From CAWAPD01 sp963783865 (lineage in GTDB: Bacteria > Actinomycetota > Thermoleophilia > UBA2241), in NCBI GenBank assembly GCA_963783865.1, contig CAWAPD010000002.1, forward strand, positions 186,001 through 250,000: 64,000 nt of DNA, read 5' to 3'. The notes under the pieces are model-generated. The model worked only from the letters and a program-made list of their open reading frames with translations, ran no database searches and was not told the origin of the DNA. The translations under genes were made by a program, and so were the position numbers. Below, piece by piece: positions 49,985-58,233 of this stretch (position 1 is the first letter of the stretch; each line of letters starts with the position of its first letter).

Positions 49985-51766
49985 TCACCGGTCCACGTCG
50001 CCCATGACGAAGTCGAGGCTCCCGAGGATCGTCACCAGGTCGGGGATCTCGAGCCCCCGGCACAGCAGCGGCAGCACCTGCACGTGGGGGAACGACGGCG
50101 TGCGGATGCGCGTGCGGTAGGCGCTCACGCCGCCGTCGCTGACGCAGTAGTACGCGGTGATCCCCTTGCTCCCCTCGATGGGCACCGCCGCCTCGCCGGC
50201 CGGGATCACCGGGCCCCAGCTCACGCCCAGGAAGTGGTCGATCAGCGTCTCGATGTCGTGCATCGTGCGCGGCTCCTTGAGCGGCGGCGTGGTCAGCGCG
50301 TGCTCGGCCTTGTACGGCCCCGCCGGCATCTGCTCGACGCACTGCTCGATGATGCGCAGGCTCTGGCGCATCTCCTCGACGTGCACCGCCATGCGGTCGT
50401 AGCTGTCGCCGGTCGAGCCGGTCGGCACCTCGAAGTCGAACCACTCGTAGCCGCTGTAGGGCCGCTGCTTGCGCAGGTCCCACTCCAGGCCGGCGGCGCG
50501 CAGGACCGGGCCGGTAAGACCCCACTCGACGGCGTCGCCCTCGCTCACGGCGCCGACGCCGACCATGCGGCTGCGCACGACCCCGTTGCGCATGACCAGC
50601 CGGTCGTACTCGTCGAGCCGCGGCGGCAGCGCCCGCAGCACGTCGCGCACCAGGTCGCGCCAGCCGTCGGGCAGGTCCTGCTGCACGCCGCCGATGCGGA
50701 ACCAGTTGGGGTGCATGCGGCCGCCGGTGATCGGGCCGATGATGTTGTCGAAGATCTGCTCCCTGTCCTCGAACGTGTAGAAGACCGGCGACAGCGCGCC
50801 GATGTCCTGCGCCAGGGTGCCGTAGAAGACGAGGTGGCTGGCGAGGCGGAACGCCTCGCACAGCATGACCCGGATCACCTTGGCGCGGTCGGGCACCTCG
50901 ATGCCGGCCAGCCGCTCGACGCTGCTGACGTAGGCGAGGTTGTTGATCACCCCGCTCAGGTAGTCGATGCGGTCGGTGTACGGGATGAACGTGTGCCACG
51001 TCTGGCGTTCGGCCATCTTCTCGGCGCCGCGGTGGTGGTAGCCGATGTCGGGCACGCAGCTGACGATCTCCTCGTCGTGCAGGCCGACGATCACCCGGAA
51101 CGGGCCGTGCGTGGCGCCGTGCTGGGGGCCGATGTTGAGGTACATGACGTGCGGGTCCTCGTCGGAGGTCGGGAGCCCCCACTCCTCGGGCCGGAAGCGA
51201 AGCTGGTCCTGCCACTCCTCGGCCCGCTCCGGGGGCATCTCGAAGGGCAGCAGCTCCGTGCCGCGCGACGGCGACTCCTTGCGCAGCGGGTGCCCCTCCC
51301 ACCACGGCGGCATGAGGATCCGCTTGAGGTTCGGGTGGCCCTCGACGGCGACGCCGAACATGTCCCAGAGCTCACGTTCGTACCAGGCGGCGGCCGGCCA
51401 GAGGTCGACGATCGAGTCGACCGCCGGCCGGCCGCCGCCGAGGGCGACCTTGAGCCGCACGTCGGCGTTGCGCTCGTAGGAGGTCAGCACGTAGAAGACG
51501 GTGAAGTCGGCGTCCGGCTGGCCCTCGCGGTGACGCCGCAGCCGCTCGTCGATGCCCCCCAGGTCGAACAGCGTGCGGAACGGCTGCGGCGCCTCGAGCT
51601 TGAGGTAGCGCAAGACGTCACGCACGCGCTCGCGCGGCACCCACGCGGTGGGCATGGCGTCGGCCGTCGGCTGCCAGACGAGCTCGAGGTCGGGGAACGC
51701 CGCCGCCAGCTCGCGCTCGACGGGCGGCGTGGCCTGCTGCGTGGCGGGAGCGCCGGCGCCGGCCAT
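49985..51766 (-). CDS. nuoC: Fused NADH-quinone oxidoreductase subunit C/D
   Basis: Single 593-residue protein. The NuoC part (about residues 15-195) contains AAAWYERELWDMFGVAVEGHPNLKRIL, shortened here. The NuoD part follows directly (NIGPQHGATHGPFRVIV, GYHHRGAEKMAERQTWHTFIPYTDRIDY) with the quinone-site His and Tyr. The connecting segment (EEWQDQLRFRPEEWGLPTSDED) is short and there is no internal start with an SD. This gene corresponds to nuoCD, a fusion known from enterobacteria, whereas actinobacterial models keep nuoC and nuoD apart. Confidence 0.96.
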   Translation of the reverse strand: MAGAGAPATQQATPPVERELAAAFPDLELVWQPTADAMPTAWVPRERVRDVLRYLKLEAPQPFRTLFDLGGIDERLRRHREGQPDADFTVFYVLTSYERNADVRLKVALGGGRPAVDSIVDLWPAAAWYERELWDMFGVAVEGHPNLKRILMPPWWEGHPLRKESPSRGTELLPFEMPPERAEEWQDQLRFRPEEWGLPTSDEDPHVMYLNIGPQHGATHGPFRVIVGLHDEEIVSCVPDIGYHHRGAEKMAERQTWHTFIPYTDRIDYLSGVINNLAYVSSVERLAGIEVPDRAKVIRVMLCEAFRLASHLVFYGTLAQDIGALSPVFYTFEDREQIFDNIIGPITGGRMHPNWFRIGGVQQDLPDGWRDLVRDVLRALPPRLDEYDRLVMRNGVVRSRMVGVGAVSEGDAVEWGLTGPVLRAAGLEWDLRKQRPYSGYEWFDFEVPTGSTGDSYDRMAVHVEEMRQSLRIIEQCVEQMPAGPYKAEHALTTPPLKEPRTMHDIETLIDHFLGVSWGPVIPAGEAAVPIEGSKGITAYYCVSDGGVSAYRTRIRTPSFPHVQVLPLLCRGLEIPDLVTILGSLDFVMGDVDR

Positions 51767-51767
51767 C

Positions 51768-52424
51768 TCAGGCCTCGCTCTCCGGTCGCAGGAAGGTCTC
51801 GCGCTGGCGCAGCGACCGCTTCAGGTCGCGCAGCGACACGGGCATCGCCTGGTCGACCCGCTGGGCACCCACGGTCCAGCTCGCCGGACGCCGCTCGGCG
51901 CCGACCTTCGACCGCAGCAGGAGGAGGCCCTCCATGAACGAGGTCGGCGACGGTGGACACCCCTGCACGTAGACGTCGACCGGCAGGAACGAGTCGACCC
52001 CCTGGACGACGCTGTAGACGTCGTACATGCCGCCCGAGTTGGCACAGGAGCCCATCGAGATCACCCAGCGCGGCTCCATCATCTGGTCGTAGAGGCGCTG
52101 GATCACCGGCGCCATCTTCTGGAAGACGGTGCCGGCGACGATCATCACGTCGGCCTCGCGCGGCGAGCTGCGCAGCACCTCGGCGCCGAAGCGCGCGATG
52201 TCGTAGCGCGGCGTGAGGCTGGTCGCCATCTCCACGAAGCAGCAGGACAGCCCGAAGCCGAACGGCCACAGCGAGTTCTTGCGGCCCCAGGCGAGCAGCG
52301 ACTCGAGCCCGGCGAGGGCGACGGGCGACGGCGGGCCCCCGGGCCCGCCGCCCGCTTCTTCGGTCGCGAGCCTGGCGAGCGCCTCCACTGTGCGAGACGG
52401 ATGGTCGGCGCGGCGCGGTCTCAT
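51768..52424 (-). CDS. nuoB: NADH-quinone oxidoreductase subunit B
   Basis: Subunit carrying cluster N2, 218 residues. FGLSCCFVEM, MGSCANSGGMYD and QGCPPSP supply the tandem Cys and the other ligands. The N-terminus has about 40 extra residues rich in Ala/Gly/Pro. The ATG overlaps the stop of the copCD gene (ATGA), an unusual upstream neighbour for nuoB. Confidence 0.96.
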   Translation of the reverse strand: MRPRRADHPSRTVEALARLATEEAGGGPGGPPSPVALAGLESLLAWGRKNSLWPFGFGLSCCFVEMATSLTPRYDIARFGAEVLRSSPREADVMIVAGTVFQKMAPVIQRLYDQMMEPRWVISMGSCANSGGMYDVYSVVQGVDSFLPVDVYVQGCPPSPTSFMEGLLLLRSKVGAERRPASWTVGAQRVDQAMPVSLRDLKRSLRQRETFLRPESEA

Positions 52425-53821
52425 TCGCCACCTCCGGAGGCGGACCCCGCTGGCGGCGACGGCGCCCCGGCGGCCGCCCGGGCAGCCACAGGCTGCGGGA
52501 CGGCGGCCGCCGTCCTCGCCGTCGCCTGAGCCGCCTTCGGCGCCTTGGCCGGCGCCGACCCGCTCAGGACTGCCGTCACGGCGAGGATCGCGGCCGCGAC
52601 GGCGATCTCGGCCACCACGCTCTGGCGCAGCGGCCGCACGTCACCGCGGCGCCGCACGGCCGGCACCGAGCGGTAGCGGCTCAGGGCGCCGAGCCCCACG
52701 ATGACGAGCACGAGCGCGAGCTTGAGCAGCAGCAGCCGGCCGTAGCGCGTGCCGGTCAGCGCCGAGAGCGAGCCGACCTCGACGGCGGCCCGCGCCAGAC
52801 CGGTCACGATCACGGCGGCGAGGGCCGCACCGGCCATGGTCGAGAAGCGCGAGACCACCTTCGCGCGCTCGTCGCCGGTGGACCCCCGGATCGCGAGGAG
52901 CAGCCATGGCAGACCCCCGACCCAGCAGCCGACGGCGAGCAGGTGCACCCACTGCGCGGTCAGGTTGACGAGGCGCGCGGCCGACGGCGCGTCGGCGTGA
53001 CCGGCGACGACGTGGGCAAGCATGCCCAGGGCGCCGGTCACGCCGACGGCCAGCAGCCCCCAGCGCCCGGCGCCCAGCTCGAGCGACAGCACGGCGACGC
53101 CGCTCAGCAGGACCAGGGCTCCCAGAGTCACGAGGTTGCGCCCCTCCGCGGTGTCGAACAGCGGCAGCAGGGAGGCCGCCCGGATGAGGGCCTTGTCGGC
53201 GTACATCATCACCACGACGCCGGCGATCGCCACCAGCCAGGCGGAGCGCAGCAGCACCCGCCCACCCACGGGCAGCTCGCCGCGCAGCGCCACCCAGCAG
53301 ACCGCGGCCGCCCCGACCAGCAGCGCCAGGCCGCAGAAGATCAGCCAGCGCCCGACGTCCGAGGCAACCGACACGCCGGCCGAGCCCGGCGAGGGTGGAG
53401 CGACGATCACCGGCGGTGCCGGCACCCGCACCCCGAACGTGAACACGCCGGCTTCGGGGTGCCCGTCAACAGAGATGTTCTGCCAGCTCACCGTGTAGCC
53501 GCCCACGGGCAGGGTCCACCGCAACGGCACCTCGAGCGACAGCGGGTCGCCCGGCGCGCCGATCGCGGCGCCGGCCCCGGCGACGGGTGCGCCGGAGGGC
53601 CCGAGGAGCTGCGCGCTCGAGTGGGTGACGTCGATCGGCTCGGCGAACGTGAGCACGATCACGGCGGGCGACTTCTGGACGGTCGAGCCCGGTGCAGGGG
53701 TCGCACCGGTCAGGTAGGCATGGGCCCATGCCGGACAGGCCGTCAGCCCGAGGACCGCCGCGCAGACGACGACCGCGGCGACCGCCCCGATGCTCCGATG
53801 TACGACGCTCCTCGCTCTCAT
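52421..53821 (-). CDS. CopC/CopD (YcnJ-like) copper-handling protein
   Basis: Protein of 466 residues. Signal peptide ending ACPAWA-HAYL, so the mature protein begins with the His of a CopC domain (about residues 34-130; second copper-site region SVDGHPEAGVFTFG). Then about eight membrane helices of the CopD type (HVVAGHADA, AQWVHLLAVGCWVGGL) and a low-complexity cytosolic tail. It probably delivers or takes up copper. Lying directly after the oxidase gene (four to eight bases) it may support CuA/CuB assembly. The start may be GTG at 53824 or ATG at 53821. Confidence 0.88.
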   Translation of the reverse strand: MRARSVVHRSIGAVAAVVVCAAVLGLTACPAWAHAYLTGATPAPGSTVQKSPAVIVLTFAEPIDVTHSSAQLLGPSGAPVAGAGAAIGAPGDPLSLEVPLRWTLPVGGYTVSWQNISVDGHPEAGVFTFGVRVPAPPVIVAPPSPGSAGVSVASDVGRWLIFCGLALLVGAAAVCWVALRGELPVGGRVLLRSAWLVAIAGVVVMMYADKALIRAASLLPLFDTAEGRNLVTLGALVLLSGVAVLSLELGAGRWGLLAVGVTGALGMLAHVVAGHADAPSAARLVNLTAQWVHLLAVGCWVGGLPWLLLAIRGSTGDERAKVVSRFSTMAGAALAAVIVTGLARAAVEVGSLSALTGTRYGRLLLLKLALVLVIVGLGALSRYRSVPAVRRRGDVRPLRQSVVAEIAVAAAILAVTAVLSGSAPAKAPKAAQATARTAAAVPQPVAARAAAGAPSPPAGSASGGGE

Positions 53822-53828
53822 CACACGC

Positions 53829-56300
53829 TCACAGCAGGTAGACGACGAAGAAGATCGCGATCCAGACGGCGTCGACGAAGTGCCAGTAGTAGGTGGCCGC
53901 CTCGGCCATGCCCAGGTTGCCGCGCTGGGTGGCTTCTTCGACGGCCGCCGCCTCGGCGGGGTCCTCCGGCGGCGGCCCCGGCGGCCGCCACGAGGTCCGC
54001 ATCAGCAGGTAGATCAGGATCACGATGCCTGCCGAGACGTGCATCGCGTGGAGGCCGGTCAGGGTGTACAGGGACTCACCGCGCAGCCCGGCCGAGAACC
54101 CGAAGCCGGCGTGGGTCCACTCCCAGATCTCGGCGCCGAGGAACACCGCACCCAGCACGATCGTGACGACCAGCAGCCCGTGGCACTGCCCCCGCGCCCC
54201 CTTGCGCCAGGCGACCAGCGCGTAGTGGGCGGCCACGCCGCTGGAGAGCAGGAAGATCGTGGCGATCGCGGCCAGCTTGACGTCGAGCGGTGGGGTGAGC
54301 GTGACGGAGCCGTTGTGGATGCGCAGGTGCACGTCGGCGGCGATCAGCGATCCGAACAGCACGGCCTCGGAACCGAGGAAGGCGATCATTCCCCACCCGA
54401 GCGCCGTGAAGCGCTGCCCCGGCAGGTCCCGAGGCTCGGGTCCGCGCCACGGCGCGCCCATCCAGACGAGCATGACGACCGCCAGCAGCGCCAGGCCGAT
54501 GGCCGCGATGACGAGTGAGGTCAGCAGACCGATGCCCACCACCAGCACGCCGAGGGCGAGCCACAGCGGCATCGGCGTGTTGTGCGCCACCCGCTCGATC
54601 CCGGGGTCGGCGGCGCCGGCCTCGCCGGGCTGGCCCGGCCCGGCCGGCGCCGCCCCGGCGGTCGGCTCCTCGGCACCTTTGGACTCGGCGTGCTTGACGT
54701 CCCACAGGGGTCGCTCGCTGGTCACGACGGGCAAGGTGTCGAAGTTGTAGTGCGGGGGCGGCGAGGTGGTGGCCCACTCCAGCGTCCAGGCGTCCCACGG
54801 GTCGTCGCCGGCCGGTCGTCCCGAGCGCAGGCTGTGCACGACGTTGACGAGGAAGATGATCACCGACATGCCGATGATGTAGGCGCCGATCGCCGAGACG
54901 AAGTTGAACGGCGTCCACCCGAGGCCGGGCGCGTACGTCGAGATGCGTCGCGGCATGCCCATCAGCCCCACGATGTACATGGGGAAGAACGTCAGCGAGA
55001 CGCCCGTGACAGTGACCCAGAAATGGACCTTGCCCACGCGGTCGCTCAACATGCGGCCGGTCATCTTCGGGAACCAGTAGTAGATGCCGGCGAAGACGGC
55101 GAAGACGGTGCCGGCGAAGAGCACGTTGTGCAGGTGGCCGACGATGTAGAAGGTGTCGTTGACCTGCCAGTCGAACGGCACCACCGCCTGCGTCACGCCG
55201 GTGATGCCGCCGATCGTGAACAGGGCGATCAGCCCGCAGGCGAACAGCAGCGATGTCTTGAAGCGCAGGGCCCCGCCCCACATCGTGGCCAGCCAGTTGA
55301 AGATCTTCACGCCGGTGGGGATGGCGATCAGCATGCTGGTGCCGGCCATGATCGAGTTGAAGTAGGTCGGCAGACCCGTGGTGAACATGTGGTGTGCCCA
55401 GACCAGGAAGCCGAGGCCCCCGATCACGAGCAGCGAGACGATCATCGCCGTGCGCCCGAACAGCGGCTTGCGCGAGAAGACCGGCACGACCTCGCTCATC
55501 ATGCCGAAGGCCGGGAGGATGAGGATGTAGACCTCGGGGTGGCCGAAGAACCAGAACAGGTGCTGCCAGATAATCGGGTCGCCCCCGATCGTCGTGAAGA
55601 AGTGCGTGCCGTAGTGGCGGTCGAGGTAGAGCATGCCGACCGCCGCGGTGAGGCTCGGGATGGCGAACAGGATCAGGAACGAGTTGATGTACGTGGCGAT
55701 CGAGAAGACCGGCATCTGGGACCATCTCATGTTCGGCGCCCGCAGCCGGTTCATGGTGACGATGAAGTTCACCGCGCCGGCCAGCGAAGAGGCCCCCAGC
55801 ATGGCGATCGCCACCGTCCAGAAGCTGACACCGTCGTGGGGCGAGAACACGCGCTCGGTGAGCGGGGCGTAACTGAACCAGCCGGTATCGAGGGCGGGCC
55901 CGAAAAGGAAGGCGCTGTAGAACAGCAGCCCGCCAAAGAGGAACGTCCAGTAGCTGAAGGCGTTGAGACGCGGGAAGGCCATGTCTTCGGCGCCGATCTG
56001 GAGCGGCACCAGGTAGTTGGCGAAGCCGATCAGGATCGGCATGCCGAAGAGGAACACCATCGTCGTGCCGTGCACCGAGAACAGCTGGTCGTAGGTGTTC
56101 GCGGAGACCACGTGGAGCCCCGGCAGCATGGTCTGCGTGCGCATGACCATGGCGAACGAGGCGGCCACGAGGAAGAACAGCCAGGCCGAGCCGATGTACA
56201 GCGTGCCGATGCGCTTGTGGTCGGTCGTCGTCAGCCACGACGCAAGGCCGCGGCGCTCGGCCGGCAACTCGACGGCGATCGGCAGGGCCGGCGCGCTCAC
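53829..56300 (-). CDS. ctaD: Cytochrome c oxidase subunit I/III fusion
   Basis: Protein of 823 residues. Residues about 15-560 are subunit I: HGTTMVFLFGMP, FWFFGHPEVYILILPAFG (CuB His and cross-linked Tyr), WAHHMFTTG and VGHLHNVLFAG (haem and CuB His; the more usual form is AHFHYV). A Gly/Ala/Pro linker follows, then subunit III from about residue 600 (FLGSEAVLFGSLIAADVHLR, LTGLHAMHVSAGIVIL, YWHFVDAVWIAIFF). No stop or internal SD separates the parts. A fused subunit I-III is known from Thermus caa3. The GTG start at 56300 overlaps the ctaC stop (GTGA). Confidence 0.95.
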   Translation of the reverse strand: MSAPALPIAVELPAERRGLASWLTTTDHKRIGTLYIGSAWLFFLVAASFAMVMRTQTMLPGLHVVSANTYDQLFSVHGTTMVFLFGMPILIGFANYLVPLQIGAEDMAFPRLNAFSYWTFLFGGLLFYSAFLFGPALDTGWFSYAPLTERVFSPHDGVSFWTVAIAMLGASSLAGAVNFIVTMNRLRAPNMRWSQMPVFSIATYINSFLILFAIPSLTAAVGMLYLDRHYGTHFFTTIGGDPIIWQHLFWFFGHPEVYILILPAFGMMSEVVPVFSRKPLFGRTAMIVSLLVIGGLGFLVWAHHMFTTGLPTYFNSIMAGTSMLIAIPTGVKIFNWLATMWGGALRFKTSLLFACGLIALFTIGGITGVTQAVVPFDWQVNDTFYIVGHLHNVLFAGTVFAVFAGIYYWFPKMTGRMLSDRVGKVHFWVTVTGVSLTFFPMYIVGLMGMPRRISTYAPGLGWTPFNFVSAIGAYIIGMSVIIFLVNVVHSLRSGRPAGDDPWDAWTLEWATTSPPPHYNFDTLPVVTSERPLWDVKHAESKGAEEPTAGAAPAGPGQPGEAGAADPGIERVAHNTPMPLWLALGVLVVGIGLLTSLVIAAIGLALLAVVMLVWMGAPWRGPEPRDLPGQRFTALGWGMIAFLGSEAVLFGSLIAADVHLRIHNGSVTLTPPLDVKLAAIATIFLLSSGVAAHYALVAWRKGARGQCHGLLVVTIVLGAVFLGAEIWEWTHAGFGFSAGLRGESLYTLTGLHAMHVSAGIVILIYLLMRTSWRPPGPPPEDPAEAAAVEEATQRGNLGMAEAATYYWHFVDAVWIAIFFVVYLL

Positions 56301-57331
56301 TTCAGCTCCTCGAGGTAGGCGACAAGGTCGGCGATCTGCTGGGGCGGCAGCGGGACCGCCGGCATATGGGCGCCCGGCTTGATCCCCTGCGGGTCGTCGA
56401 TCCAGCGGGCCAGGTTGGCCGGCGTGTTGGTCAGCGTGTAGGCGGCGATGCCCTGCCGGCTGCCGAAGTGGGTCAGGTCGGGGCCGAATTCGCCCTGCAG
56501 GCTGGTGCCGCGGATGGCGTGACAGCCGCTGCAGGGCAGGGCGGCGATCTCGCGGGAGCCGGCGATCGCCTGCGCCCCGACCGGCCGGCGCGCCGGCTTC
56601 TGCTGGTCGTCGAACCAAGCCCCGAACTGCGCCGAGGTCTCGACCACGAACAGGAACCGCATCTTCGGGTGCGCCGTGCCGCAGAACTCGGCGCACTGGC
56701 CCAGGTAGGTCCCCGTCTTGGTGGGCAGGAACGTCGTGGCGTTCACGTGCGTGGGGATCATCTGCACCTTGCCGCCCATCTGCGGCACCCAGAAGCTGTG
56801 GATCACGTCGCTCGAGAGCAGGTTGATGTGCACGACCTGGTCGACCGGCACGTGGATCTCGTTGGCGGTGCGGAACGTGGCCCCGCGGTACTGTACGTCC
56901 CACCACCACTGGCGGCCGTCCACCGTGAGCTGGGTCGGGTCCGCCGACGACATGCCGACGAGCTGGCCGGTGGTGTGCAGGGTCATGGCGAACAGCACCG
57001 AGACGATGACCAGGGGGATCGCCGTCCAGACGAGCTCGATCCTGAGGTTGCCCCTGGTCTGGCTGGCTTCTTCCTCGGGCCGGTTGCGGAAGCGCACGAC
57101 GTCGATGGCGAGCCAGATCCACACGGTCACGAGCACCGTGCTCAGAATCGCGAAGATCTCGATCGCCAGGCGGGCGATGTCGTGCGCCTCGGGGCTCGCC
57201 GGGTGGAATATGGTGGGAGCGTTGTCGGCGCAGGCCGCCAGCAGCACCAGGACCAGCAGCCAGAGGCCGGGCGCGACCCGCGTCGCGACGCGGGTCGCGC
57301 CCCGCCGCCGGGTTCGCGATGCGGCGGGCAC
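56297..57331 (-). CDS. ctaC: Cytochrome c oxidase subunit II with C-terminal haem c (caa3 type)
   Basis: Lipoprotein of 344 residues: basic n-region, hydrophobic stretch and lipobox LAAC (Cys34), two membrane helices (about 52-78 and 98-120), then the cupredoxin domain with the CuA ligands His178, Cys213, Cys217, His221 and Met224. A cytochrome c domain is fused at the C-terminus (CSGCH, residues 267-271; axial Met in GAHMPAV). GTG start at 57331 is the only one before the signal sequence. The leader codons contain a 34-base perfect palindrome. Confidence 0.94.
   Translation of the reverse strand: MPAASRTRRRGATRVATRVAPGLWLLVLVLLAACADNAPTIFHPASPEAHDIARLAIEIFAILSTVLVTVWIWLAIDVVRFRNRPEEEASQTRGNLRIELVWTAIPLVIVSVLFAMTLHTTGQLVGMSSADPTQLTVDGRQWWWDVQYRGATFRTANEIHVPVDQVVHINLLSSDVIHSFWVPQMGGKVQMIPTHVNATTFLPTKTGTYLGQCAEFCGTAHPKMRFLFVVETSAQFGAWFDDQQKPARRPVGAQAIAGSREIAALPCSGCHAIRGTSLQGEFGPDLTHFGSRQGIAAYTLTNTPANLARWIDDPQGIKPGAHMPAVPLPPQQIADLVAYLEELK
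57269..57302. repeat. 34-base perfect palindrome in the ctaC signal-peptide region
   Basis: The arms GGGCGCGACCCGCGTCG (57269-57285) and CGACGCGGGTCGCGCCC (57286-57302) meet without a spacer. The element lies 30-60 bases inside ctaC and about 80 bases from the divergent ctaB start, so it could be a DNA operator or an RNA hairpin over the start region. Confidence 0.8.
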
Positions 57332-57379
57332 GGGTACTGAGCGGCTGCCGACGAGGTCGTCGACGGAGGAGCCTGAGGG

Positions 57380-58216
57380 ATGGAGTACCTGCGGGTCACC
57401 AAGCCCCGCATCGTGGCGCTGTTCGCCGTGACGGTCCTGGCCGCCCTGCTGCTGGCCGGGCCGCCGAGCCCCGCGGTGAGCGCCGCCGTGCTCTGCGCGG
57501 CGGCGCTCACCGTCGCCGGCGCGGCGGCCATGAACGGCGCCCTCGAGTACCGGCTCGACGCCCGCATGGAGCGCACCCGCCGGCGCCCGGTCGCCAGCGG
57601 CGCCATCACGCCGCGCCACGCCCTGCTCTTCGGGCTGGCCCTGACGGCCGCCGGCGTCGTCGCCGTGCTCGCGGTCGGCGGCGCCCTCGCGGCGGCCTTC
57701 GCCGCCGCCGGCGCCGCCTACTACGTCGTGGTCTACACGCTGTGGATCAAGCCCCACACCGGCCTCAGTTCCATCCCCGGCGGACTGGCCGGCGTCTTCC
57801 CCGTGCTCATCGCCTGGGCCGCCGCCGGGGCGCCGGCCGACGCCGACATCGCCTTCGTGTGCCTGCTCATCGTCGCCTGGTCGCCGCCCCACTTCTGGGC
57901 TCTCGCCTACGCCCGCGAGACCGAGTTCGCGGCCTCTGGCATCCCCGTGCCCCCCGTCGTCTACGGGGACCGCGCCGCCGGCCGCCAGCTGCTGGTGGCC
58001 ACCGCCGTGCTGGTCGGGATCACCTTCGTGGCCGCCGCCACGCTCTACGGGTGGCTGTTCTGGGTCGTGGCGCTCGCCGGCGGCGCGGCCCTGCTGGCCG
58101 CGGCCGCGCTGGTCGCGCGCCGCGGCTCGCGCCGCGCCGCCTGGACGCTGCACAAGCTCTCCGGGCCCTACCTGGCCCTGCTCCTGGCGGCCGTCGTCGT
58201 CGAGCGGCTGCTGTAG
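57380..58216 (+). CDS. ctaB: Protohaem IX farnesyltransferase (haem O synthase)
   Basis: Protein of 278 residues, about eight membrane helices, UbiA family. It adds the farnesyl chain to haem b for haem A of the oxidase. The first polyprenyl motif reads NGALEYRLDARMERTRRRP; the first Asp of the usual NxxxDxxxD is Glu here. The second motif region (HFWALAYARETEFAASGIPV) is normal. GGAGGAG precedes the ATG. It is the only plus-strand gene within the respiratory block, divergent from ctaC and convergent with qcrB. No ctaA is seen in the window. Confidence 0.93.
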   Translation: MEYLRVTKPRIVALFAVTVLAALLLAGPPSPAVSAAVLCAAALTVAGAAAMNGALEYRLDARMERTRRRPVASGAITPRHALLFGLALTAAGVVAVLAVGGALAAAFAAAGAAYYVVVYTLWIKPHTGLSSIPGGLAGVFPVLIAWAAAGAPADADIAFVCLLIVAWSPPHFWALAYARETEFAASGIPVPPVVYGDRAAGRQLLVATAVLVGITFVAAATLYGWLFWVVALAGGAALLAAAALVARRGSRRAAWTLHKLSGPYLALLLAAVVVERLL

Positions 58217-58233
58217 GTCGCGGCGCTCGTCCA

